Of a stretch of DNA of 64,000 bases, positions 39,297 through 48,769 are shown one piece after another. The number at the start of each line of letters is the position of its first letter. The first letter of the stretch is position 1. Origin of the DNA: Gordionus sp. m RMFG-2023 (taxonomy: Eukaryota > Nematomorpha > Gordioida > Chordodea > Parachordodidae). The stretch covers positions 8,682,846 to 8,746,845 of the forward strand of contig NC_088779.1 in assembly GCF_954871325.1 (NCBI RefSeq). Reading direction: 5' to 3'. Both the position numbers and the translations under genes were made by a program. Below the pieces are notes generated by a model that was given only the letters and a program-made list of their open reading frames with translations, did not search any database and was not told the DNA's origin.

Positions 39297-39970
39297 ATCA
39301 ATTTTAAGCCGCACTTTAGAGGAGATATTTCACCAATATCAATTAAAGGGTGTACTGGAGATTTTATTAAATAAATTATTAAGATTAACTATTTTTTATA
39401 ATGCTAGATATATTTTTAATAAATTTTTACCCTAAAAAAACTTGAATCATGTTAGAGTGAAAAATATATGGTATTTTTAACTTTAATAAATGCGGGTAAA
39501 CGAATAAATATCTTATTTTAATTATAGAAGTAAAAGGTTAAATCATATATCTAATTAAACATCTATTTGATTTTCCGATTATGTATCTCAGGTCATTACT
39601 AAGTCATGTAAAGACTATGTCACGTCATCTGTATGAAATTTATTTTTTTTAATTATAATATAAAATTTTAAAAAATTTAAACTTTTATAAAATAAAAATA
39701 TTTTTAAAGATTTAAAGAAACATTAAATAAATTACTTCTAAGAACCTCATAATTAACCGAAATCCAAAATACGATCTTAACTCATATATGATAAAGTTAT
39801 CCATAATCTTCCAACATACATATGCTTTTAAGTATATGAAATTCGCCATCAAATAGTATGTAATTTAGATTAATTGTAAAAAATTTCTGCTTCTATTTAA
39901 CATTATCCATACTTCATTTCTCCTGAATTGTTAGTTTAAAATAAAATACGATAGAAATAATAGGCCTTAC
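39297..39970. other. Spacer upstream of NOC4L
   Basis: AT-rich and without open frames of note. The NOC4L promoter should lie at the left side of this stretch, but no specific element can be supported. Confidence 0.5.
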
Positions 39971-40150
39971 TAGAATTGTTAATTAGCTTGATTCGGGTGG
40001 AAAACAACCCGATCAAAATTTTAGCCAAAATAATATTATGTCATAAGGCTTGTCTATTTCCAAATCTGGAGGCTTATGTAATATGAATTTGGCTAAAATC
40101 GTAATCTGGTCTTTAAAATTCGACCCTGATTGGGCTTTTTAACAATCCTA
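39971..40150. mobile_element. Palindromic MITE, 180 bases
   Basis: The tips TAGAATTGTTAATTAGCTTG and GGGCTTTTTAACAATCCTA are inverted repeats, and a second internal pair (ATTTTAGCCAAAATAATATT against AATATGAATTTGGCTAAAAT) extends the palindrome to nearly the whole element. End and internal words match the small MITE family at 339-544. No coding sequence is seen. Confidence 0.6.
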
Positions 40151-40249
40151 GATTACATACATTAAATTTACAAACACTTTAAAAATATAATATTATCTTT
40201 TTTTTATCGCAAATAAAATAATAAATATAATGGCACTATTAAGCTCATT

Positions 40250-41366
40250 CATAGGCGTAGCCAGGATTTTCATAAGGGGGGGGGGGAAATTACTGGGGGC
40301 TTCGCCCCCAGACTTCCATTTGGGCGGGCCTTCGGCCTCCTTTTCCCCGACCTTCGGCCGGGTTAATTTAACCTATATATAATCATAAAATATTTTTACA
40401 AATTTTAATAAAAAAAATAAGCCTGGAACAAATATGAAATATATTTTTATTAGTTTATATAAAATAAAAATATAATAAATTACTTGTATTGTATATACCT
40501 TAATATAAAAGCATGGTAATAATTTATTCCAAACAATTATAAGAAATTTATTTATAATAAGTAAGTAGACATATAGTTGATTTTACTCTACTATATAGAA
40601 TTAGTTATAAAATACTAGGTAAAATTCCACTTTTACAGACATATTTGACAGTTAGAGAATATATTACAGTTAATAATCTGACAAAATTTACTAATCAATG
40701 CTCTTGATATTAAATATATCAACAATATGCATACAATTATTTAACGCCATCTATTCTATTTAGGTATATATAAATTTAATCTTCATATTATTCATCCCAC
40801 AATGTCTTTAAAAGATATTTTCTGATGTCCTTATCAATATTTTATAGTTTTCTGTAAAATATGTAATTCGTTATATTGGTAAAAATACTTGATTGTCATT
40901 TGATAATTAGATATATTGTAAATCGACGACATATAATATTCCACTGTTTATATTGTGCTTTAATATTTTTTTAATTTATGATTTAATTTTATCAATAGTT
41001 TTATAATTATTTTTACTTTTATTAAGATAAATAAATTAAAATTACTCACTTTATAAAAAATTATATTTGATATATTATTTTATTTAGTAATTTTATAGAT
41101 CTATTATTTTATATATTTATAAATTTATTTTCCCCAAAATCTATAAATTATGATGATTAGTTTTATAAAAAAATATCAACTTTTACATTCTTTCTTTTAA
41201 ATTATTATTTAAGATATATGCATACCTATTTGAGAGTCAGGGAGTGGGGGGGGGAGGGCTAAGGGGGATATTTTTTATAGCTAAAAATGATATTTACAAA
41301 AAGTGATAAATTTCTGAAGGGGGGGGGGGGAATTTCCCCTTGTTCCCCCCTCTGGCTACGCCTATG
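40250..41366 (+). mobile_element. CATAGGCGTAGCC-family TIR transposon, forward copy
   Basis: CATAGGCGTAGCCAGG at the left and CTGGCTACGCCTATG at the right are inverted repeats followed by long G or C runs. The 8-mer AGCTCATT flanks both sides exactly (40242-40249 and 41367-41374). Just inside the left end three GC hairpins follow each other: CTGGGGGCTTCGCCCCCAG, GGCCTTCGGCC and CCCGACCTTCGGCCGGG. The interior matches the reverse-oriented copy at 26653-27778 and has no coding sequence. It is a young-looking, non-autonomous DNA transposon, probably of the hAT superfamily by its 8-bp duplication. Confidence 0.88.
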
Positions 41367-41421
41367 AGCTCATTATTACTATATTTCTTATTTATTTAAA
41401 ATGTAAAATTATAAAATAAAT

Positions 41422-41715
41422 TGTTGCGTTATAATCTAATTCTTTTTGTTTTTTGCATTTGAATTTTTGTAATCTAATTTTTATTATTTTTTGTAATTTA
41501 ATAACTTTATTGCGTAACCTTATTTTTATAACTTTCGGCGTAACCTTACTTTTTATATTTTATAATATTTTTACTTTTTGTTTTTCGTTTGTATTCTAAT
41601 TTGGACTTATAAAAATGTATATATACCTTAAGAAAAGAAAAAGAAATTAGTTAATAAAATATATTTTTACTGACTCGCACCTCGCGCCATATCGTTAAGA
41701 TCCTTATTCTTTGCA
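41422..41715 (+). repeat. Left LTR
   Basis: Begins TGTTGCGTTATAATCT and ends TTATTCTTTGCA, and is nearly identical to 43005-43299. It is preceded by the target-site copy TAAAT at 41417-41421. Confidence 0.88.
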
Positions 41716-41746
41716 TGGTGCCCCGGCTCTGGGTGGTGGACTAGAA

Positions 41747-42112
41747 AAAGATGACTACCTAATCTTCTGAGATGACTATCTAACCTATGGAGACTGCTTA
41801 ACCTATGAAGATGACTACCTATTATGACTACCTTATCTATTGTGACTACCTAATCTTCTGAGATGACTATCTAACCTAGGGAGACTGCTTAACCTATGGA
41901 GATGACTACCTATTATGACTACCTTATCTATTGTGACTGCCTAATCTATGATATGACCAATGCCTAATCTACTGAGATGACTATCTAACCTATGGAGACT
42001 GCTTAACCTATGGAGATGACTACCTATTATGACTACCTTATTTATTGTGACTGCCTAATCTATTGATATGACCAATGCCTAATCTATGGAGATGACCAAG
42101 AATCAAACCTTA
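41747..42112 (+). repeat. Minisatellite inside the LTR element
   Basis: About three copies of a roughly 110-120-base composite unit built from 12-18-base words: GATGACTACCTA, GATGACTATCTAACCTATGG, AGACTGCTTAACCTATGGA, TATGACTACCTTAT and TTGTGACTGCCTAATCTA. It lies just downstream of the primer-binding site. The leader phrase (TGGTGCCCCGGCTCTGG...GGACT) also recurs, diverged, at about 42148. There are no spacers of unique sequence, so this is not a CRISPR. Confidence 0.85.
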
Positions 42113-43004
42113 GCACGTTCTTTCATGCAAAAAGTTTCTTTCTTCATGGTGTCCTGGCTCTGGATGTTGGACTGGAATATGATAACCAGCACCTAACCTA
42201 ATGTGACAACCTAGAAAGAACTGATATGGAAGTTGAACGATAGGTTATGAATTCTATTTTGTGAGACCAATGATGATTACTTATTATATTTATCCACGTA
42301 AGAAGAAAAGTTATTAAAAATTAAGATTTTATGCCAGGATAAAGGCATGTTATAAATTTCACTAAAATGTAAAATCAATGATGATAAAAATGTTTTTGAA
42401 ATAAAGCTTTTGAAGATTAGATAAATATTTAAATGATGTGATGAGATCATTTTCTAAAAATTATCTTATGAAGAATTTTTTGAATTAAAACTAGGGTGTG
42501 AAATTTAAATTTTTTATTTAAAGAGAGGGAAATGTGAATAATATTTTATTTGCATATTTTAACCTCGGAGAATGAAAATAAATAAAAATAAATTAAATAC
42601 TAAAACGCAAAAATTAATTAAACACTAAAACGCGAAAAAATAAAAGTCATTAAAACGCGAAAAATTAAAACGCTAAAAATATAACAATCTTATTGATTTA
42701 TCATTTCTTCACTTATTTTTATATTTTGATAAAATATTATTTCTTAATATTCGCAACTTACTGATGATAATAATGATTTTGAAAAATGATAATAATATCA
42801 ACGTCACGATTTGTAAAACATTCGATATGGATATCAAGCTCACGATTTAAACAAAAAGGGAACAAAAATCGATTTAAACAAACCAACGATTGGGACAAGC
42901 CAACGGTATGATGATTTGTAATACAATTTATTACTAAAACGATAAACCACTTGGACAACAAACTCTCTGTGACTTCTCCGATGAAATTATCAGAAGAGGG
43001 AGAA

Positions 43005-43299
43005 TGTTGCGTTATAATCTAATACTTTTTGTTTTTTGCATTTGAATTTTTGTAATCTAATTTTTATTATTTTTTGTAATTTAATAACTTTATTGCGTAA
43101 CCTTATTTTTATAACTTTCGGCGTAACCTTACTTTTTATATTTTATAATATTTTTACTTTTTTGTTTTTCGTTTGTATTCTAATTTGGACTTATAAAAAT
43201 GTATATATAACTTAAGAAAAGAAAAAGAAATTAGTTAATAAAATATATTTTTACTGACTCGCACCTCGTGCCATATCGTTAGTTGCCTTATTCTTTGCA
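43005..43299 (+). repeat. Right LTR
   Basis: Direct repeat of 41422-41715, preceded by a purine tract and followed by the target-site copy TAAAT (43300-43304). Confidence 0.88.
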
Positions 43300-43679
43300 T
43301 AAATATTAATCTTTCTACAAAATAAAATCGTTAATAAATAATGGTTCTATTGAGCTTAATATTTCTACAGTTATGCTTATTTGAAATAAAATTATCTAGA
43401 ATACATCAAAACGGGAACATTTCATATATTATATATAAATCTATTTTTTTTAATTATTAGATGCTATTAATAATATATTTAAATTTATAGGTATATGACA
43501 AAATTTATTATTGAACACATCTTATTTTAGACATCGACCTAAATTGATAACATCACCTGACAGTAGTTTAAAATTTTAAACGGTGGATATTAGAAGTACT
43601 GTATATGCCCTATAAAAGATGTATAGTGCTAACACCTCTATTACTAAAGAAAGCAGTCGCCATTGACTCCTCTGCAGGT

Positions 43680-44285
43680 GAGTATTTAATAATTTTTATT
43701 TCATATATTCTTTCCTTTTCCTCCTTTTGCTTTTCACCTTTGTATTTCCTCCTTTCTCACTTCTCCTTTCCTTTTCCTTTTTTCTTCCTTTCTTGCCATT
43801 TTTTCCCCCATTTTTTTCCCTTCTTCTTTCCCTTCATTTCTCTTTTCCTCTAGTTATCCTTTCTTTCTCTTTTACTTTCTAAAATTCCTTTTCCGCATTT
43901 TCTTACCCATTTTTTTCTTCTCTACCTATCTCTTTTGCTTATCCTTTTTCTATTTCCGCTTTACCATTTTCTTTCTCTTCATCTCTATCTCTTTCCCATT
44001 TTTACATCTCTTACCGTTATTCTTTGATTCCCCTTTGCTTTTCTTTCCCTTCCTTTACCCATTAGTTCCATTTTCCCTTCCTCTTTTCACCTTTTCTTAT
44101 CGTTTTACTTTCCCGTGTCCTTTCCACTTTTCTTTTCCCTTCCTATATTTCTTTTCTTTTTTCTATTTTCTTTCCCCTTTTTCTTTCCCATCTTCTTTCC
44201 CTTTTACTTTCTTTCTTTTCTTTCCTTCTAATTTTTCTTTTCATTTTCCATTTTCCCCATTTTCCTTTCCCTATATCAATTCCTA
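43680..44285. repeat. Pyrimidine-rich low-complexity tract, about 600 bases
   Basis: The plus strand is almost only C and T with scattered A (CTTTCCTTTTCCTCC, TTTCTTTCCCTTC and so on), so the minus strand is purine-rich. It contains two open frames of 82 and 84 codons made of Phe, Pro, Leu and Ser, which are a by-product of the composition. No regular repeat unit is kept. Mirror-like polypurine/polypyrimidine DNA of this kind can form triplex or slipped structures. Confidence 0.8.
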
Positions 44286-44289
44286 TTGA

Positions 44290-45759
44290 TCGTACCTTTT
44301 TAAAACTTGCCAATTACAATATTCTTATTATTTATTTTGAAAATTAATGTAATAAAAGATGTTATTATATCATTCTTATAATATTAAAAATTTTAACGAA
44401 ATTAATTTAATATATCCTTTTATTATTTTGTATAAAATTATCGTTTTGTAAATTACAAATAATTGATTGTTATGCTTATGACCTTACATAGCGTTCCATG
44501 GATATCTTTTTTATGTAATTGGTTAGTTTAATCTGTTTTGAATATCTATTGAACATATTTGATTACCAGATAATATTCCGAAACCACCCATGTGGTTCCG
44601 TTATACGAGGTTATGTTTTATAATCTTATTCCCTTAATATATATTTTTTAAAACTTGGTTTGCATTTTAACAAAATTTGATAGTTGTTTAGTAAATTTAG
44701 ACGTTATCTTACAACATATACAATAGTTTCATAATTTCAGGTAAAAATTTGCGTGTAATTATTTTTTATACTTAATATGTGATCCTTGGGAGAAGGAGGA
44801 AGGTTCATAGATATCATCTAATCACTCGGGTAATAGCATCATTATTCATTAATATATTCTTTTCAAATGAAATTATGGCATTCAAAGTTACAAATTAATA
44901 GATGTTTAATACCTACAATCAAATTAATATATTTCTAAAATATAAAAACTTAAAATTAATTTGATTCTAAGATATAATCTGGGTCTGATCATATGAATAT
45001 CAACTTGTTTCTCGCGCTATATTTTTTTCCACTTGGAGTAGCAAGTGTTACATAATTTATACTAATGGTATTGGTTCTATTTGAATAATTTACTAATCGT
45101 ATTCGTATATAATTGATTCGTTGAATATTTGATTCGTTGTTAATTCGTCGAATTTTCGATTAGCAAAAAAAATAATTTTTCCTTAATAAGAAAATATTTT
45201 ATTTTATAAATTTACGTTTAATTCCAATATAATTTATTTGAGTTTCAAAGAAAAAAGATTTATAAAAAAATGTTTATATGAATTTTGCATGTGGTACATC
45301 CAGAGTTTTAGGCATAAGATAACATTTTTCATTGTTTTATGTTTAAAGTATTCAAATTCAGTTAAAAATTCTACGTTTTTTATTTGTCTTAAATTTTTCA
45401 AATATCTTATAATGGTAAATTAATAACAAATTGATAATAATTAGGCAATTTTAAAAATTTGATAAAAGGAGAATATGATCAATAAATCATTTAAATGATA
45501 ATATAAATTTGTTATTTAAATCAAAATTTTACTATTTCAATGGTATATTATTATCGTACATCCAAAAAAATGTAAACACTAAATTAATGTAAAATTAATA
45601 AATCTAATATTTTTTGAAAAAATTTAAAACCCGTCGGAAGTAACAACAAAAAATATAATTAACGCGTATAAGCAATGTTAGGGTCCGTGGCAATGCTGTT
45701 TAAGATAGGAACAGATAAGTTAACGAAGGGTGATTTTTCTACCTAAATATTGAGAGCTG
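44290..45759. other. AT-rich spacer downstream of the unknown gene
   Basis: No gene is supported; the open frame 45238-45423 lacks motifs. At 45087-45165 there is a cluster of ATTCG/CGAAT words (GTATTCGTATATAATTGATT, ATTCGTCGAATTTTCGA) like those in the element at 13809-14884, probably a fragment of that family. Confidence 0.45.
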
Positions 45760-48046
45760 TTAATTATCAGGTATAGGGATATTATTTAGGTCGTGTAAGT
45801 TAAGGGTACAACTTAGGTTAGTATCGCGGAGCAAGTCATGTTGACTGACTATCAGCGGACGATATAAATGGTTGTGAGATTGAACAGTAGGTGAGAGTGG
45901 GACTAAAGGTGGTGGCTGAGATGGAGGAGAATCCGAGCTATAATTGTTATTATTTTTGGCTTTAATTTTTTTCTTGCCACGTTTTTTACTCTTTTTTTTA
46001 TCCGTTTTATTATTCTTATCTTTCTCTTCTTCTTTCTTATTCTTATTTTTTCGTCTTTTGTTTTTATTCTTATCTTTCCGTTTTTTATCCTTCTTTTTCT
46101 TTTTTTTGGTGCTAGTTTTAGTTTTGCTAGATTTAGGTCGCGGAGGAGGTGGAGGCGGAGGTGAAAAATCAAAGGATTTCAAATTTTTAAACTCAGACTT
46201 GTTAGAATTCTTTTTGACAAAGGATTCTGGGACAGGTGAAAAGGGATCTATTTGATCCAGTAGAAGTGAATTTATGTTACCTAATAATGAACCTTTTTTT
46301 TCTTGGTTGATAATTTCTGTAATGATGTTATAATTACGTGCTGGATAAATATCATAAACGTCATTTTCCATATAGGTTTCGATGTTTGACAATTTTTTAA
46401 TTAATTTGGATTTAAGATTATATAGATCTTTATTAGAAAACTGTGTCATTTTATTCGTAAAATTTTCCTGAGAGTCTTCGAGTATGTTAATATAACTAGC
46501 ACAGTTAGATTCGTTAGCGTCGCTTTTGTTCTTACAATTTATCAAATTTTGCTTAAAATCCGAATTACATTTAAACGTACTTTCTTTGTTCTGCATTTTT
46601 AAATGTTCATCTTCCTTCAAGACGGTTGAAGTCACATTTTTCCCAAACGCGAGTTGCTTAGGAACTGACGGTTTCTCTAATAAAGCCTGCAATTTTTCTA
46701 ACAATGAAGAGTGAGTTAAGCATAGGCTTATTAAATTGGTTATAACCGATATTAGTAGTTGAATATCGACTGAATTATTGTTGGGTGGTGTTAAAATAGG
46801 TGTATTTGTAGGTATGCCTCCTGACATAGCTGAGGGTAAGCGGGATTGAATTTTGGTGTTAATAGAAGCGAGGACAGGCATTGTTTCTGATAATTAATAT
46901 GGGCATATATCGAATTAAGTTTTATAGGGATCATGAAAATATATATTATCATTTAAAAGAATGTATTTTAAAAAGGACGAATCTGGGTTACAATAAAAAT
47001 TTATAATGAAGGAAATGTGAATTTTAAAAAATCGATTAATAGTTAAATGAATTATTAACCAAATGAAATTTTAAATTAACTATAAATAGGTGAACCATAT
47101 TTTTCTCCCCCTATTAATAATCTTATAATTTTTATATATTGTATAATAGTTTTAATAAAAAATATTTATTACCATTGGCATATTTATCGATAGTAGCTTT
47201 ACTTGCTTCTGCTGGCAAAAGTATCCTATAATCTTCATCACTATCACCGGTGGTGGAATCATTTTTGAAAGATTCGTCACTTGGCTCCCCAGATATAGGA
47301 AAAGTATCATTTTCATCACTATTATTACCACAATCATCGCTCGCGACGGATTCGTCAATCGTCTCCATCGATAAAGATAGATTAACATTTTCATAGTCTT
47401 CGCATTCCAGTTTGGCCTCGTTTTTTAAAGTTGCTATATTATTTGGGGAGTTGATAAAATCTTTACTTATATCCGATAATAAATTCGGAGTTGTTGGCGG
47501 GATGACATTATTTTGTGGCTCTGCTAATTCGTGGTGTTTCTCCTTTAAATTTGTATACCAATCGGATGACAAAATAGGAGTCGTTTTGAAGGATTCTTGA
47601 GTAATAAAAGGTTCGAAAAAACCTTCTATAGGTGCCCAATCTTGTTCGGCCAAATGACACTTCAAACTTTTCTCATCAATCTTAAACTCCTCTAATATTA
47701 TATTATCCTCCATTGATAATAATGCGTACGGGTTATTAGAATAAGCGATAATTTGGTCGTGCTTATAATCTTTTTTTGTGTATTTTAACAAAACATTCGG
47801 CCATTTTAGATAACTAAAAATTCTCACATCTTTCTTTTCACCTTCCCCGTCATTGCATTTTCTTGGCGACCGAAAAGAATATTCGTTATCAATAATTTGG
47901 AAAGGAGAAAAATGGGAAAGATTATCAAAACTAGGTGACAGGTATATAACGGAGGGGTCGTTAGGGTCAGGCGAGTAAAGTTCTAAGAGATTTGATGATT
48001 TGGCTGAAATGCAGCGAATGACGTTTGTCGTTTCAATTGTATCCAT
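45760..48046 (-). CDS. Unidentified proline- and lysine-rich protein, 666 residues
   Basis: Two long open frames join cleanly: exon 1 47173-48046 (starting MDTIETTNVIRC) and exon 2 45760-46886, with a 286-nt intron (GTAATA...TATCAG). The join reads ...KYANETMPVLASINTK. The N-terminal part (residues about 1-180) has mixed composition with WPNVLLKYTKKDYKHDQ and AEQDWAPIEGFFEPF, and may be folded. Then comes an acidic, serine-rich stretch (DDCGNNSDENDT, GDSDEDYR), a polar helix region with LLEKLQALLEK, a run of seven prolines (SPPPPPPPRPK), about 75 mostly lysine residues (nuclear-localisation-like), and a second proline patch near the C-terminus. An upstream in-frame ATG at 48124 would add 26 residues, but MDT follows a possible acceptor and looks better. 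I do not recognise a family. Charge layout suggests a nuclear or nucleolar protein; that is inference. Codon use is richer in C/G endings than the spacer. Confidence 0.65.
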
Positions 48047-48612
48047 ACAGTAAAACTGGCTTAATTTTTTGAGTCTTGCAAATATCAAATCTAATTCGAA
48101 TATATAAAAATAATTTAACAACAACTCTATTTATTAAACGCCGACATTAAGAGACTTTATAATATCTAGTCACTACTAAATATTAAAACAAGTTTTTTAA
48201 AATGAATGAAGATATCTATAATACAAGTTCAAATGTCTACCATAAACCGGGATGCTGTTCCATCTCGATATCAGAGCCCTTTATACCCTACCCCTCAGGG
48301 GCCCCTCCCACAAATTATGATGCTTGCCTATACTTGCAATTGATTTATTAAAATGTATTTTGCTGGTTGTACATCATTTGAAACTTAATTTGCTGGTAGT
48401 ACATCATTTGAAACTTAAAAAATTTAATGTTTATTATTTATATGGAAACCAAGATGGCGTTTTAGAAGCTGATTTTTATGGTTCCTGATAGTCACAACTA
48501 AGTCAACATATAGCAATTTTCTCAAAACTAACCAAATTTGCTAAATACCGACAAAAATTTATTAAAATGTAATAAGACCCTTATTATTTAACATATATTA
48601 TAACGGAATCAC
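48047..48612. other. Spacer upstream of the unknown gene
   Basis: No gene is supported. It contains a moderately GC-rich patch (CCCTACCCCTCAGGGGCCCC, 48288-48307) and the tandem duplication at 48361-48420. The promoter of the minus-strand gene should lie at the left side. Confidence 0.45.
48361..48420. repeat. 30-base tandem duplication
   Basis: TGCTGGTTGTACATCATTTG and nine following bases are repeated directly at 48391 as TGCTGGTAGTACATCATTTG and the same continuation, with few differences in 30 bases. This is a recent-looking local duplication. Confidence 0.85.
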
Positions 48613-48750
48613 GTGGTCGAGTCCGGTCTCCTATATATCATCTCCCAAGGACGTAACCACCAAGTTAGATTAAGAAAAAAACATGATCATTGCTGGGAAA
48701 AAACCCATAACCATCGAATCGGTAAGCGACGCTCTTGCCGACTATATATA
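48610..48750 (-). mobile_element. tRNA-derived SINE
   Basis: On the minus strand, TAGTCGGCAAGAGC (48744-48731) resembles a tRNA A box and GGTTATGGGTTTTTTCCC (48712-48695) a degenerate B box with the flanks of a tRNA T stem. Then follow GATCATGTTTTTTT, AACTTGGTGGTTACGTCCTT and GGGAGATGATATATAGGAGA. The same order of blocks recurs at 59283-59430. This defines a SINE with a tRNA-like head and a shared body. No intact cloverleaf can be formed. Confidence 0.7.
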
Positions 48751-48769
48751 AATAAATTTGGTAGTGCCT

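Larger units (their letters stand above)
41422..43299 (+). mobile_element. Small non-coding LTR retrotransposon (TRIM/LARD-like)
   Basis: Two direct repeats of about 295 bases (41422-41715 and 43005-43299), each TG...CA, bound an interior of 1.29 kb. The 5-mer TAAAT flanks the whole element on both sides. Right after the first LTR is TGGTGCCCCGGCTCTGG, a plausible tRNA primer-binding site. Right before the second LTR is the purine tract AGAAGAGGGAGAA. I see no gag, protease, reverse transcriptase or integrase coding, so it looks structurally whole but non-autonomous, depending on a partner element. The LTRs are about 97% identical, which suggests a fairly recent insertion. Gypsy or Copia origin cannot be decided. 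Confidence 0.88.

Noticed and set aside
41747-42112. Possible CRISPR-like array
   Set aside because: Repeats are contiguous composites of short words without unique spacers, inside an LTR element of a eukaryotic genome.
42758-42961. 67-codon minus-strand open frame inside the LTR element
   Set aside because: No similarity to any element protein, wrong strand for the element, and ordinary length for chance.
43605-44289. Two open frames of 82 and 84 codons (Phe, Pro, Ser, Leu)
   Set aside because: Produced by the pyrimidine-rich low-complexity tract; no initiation context, no domain.
45944-46255. 103-codon plus-strand open frame rich in Leu and Phe
   Set aside because: It is the exact antisense of the lysine-rich part of the minus-strand gene at 45760-48046; A-rich codons read backwards give Leu/Phe.
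47152-47394. 80-codon minus-strand frame overlapping the unknown gene
   Set aside because: Alternative frame of the acidic region of the larger, spliceable gene; Met/Ile-rich by-product.
48690-48750. Functional tRNA gene
   Set aside because: A- and B-box-like segments exist, but the B box is disrupted by a T run and no acceptor or anticodon stem can be paired; a SINE explains it better.
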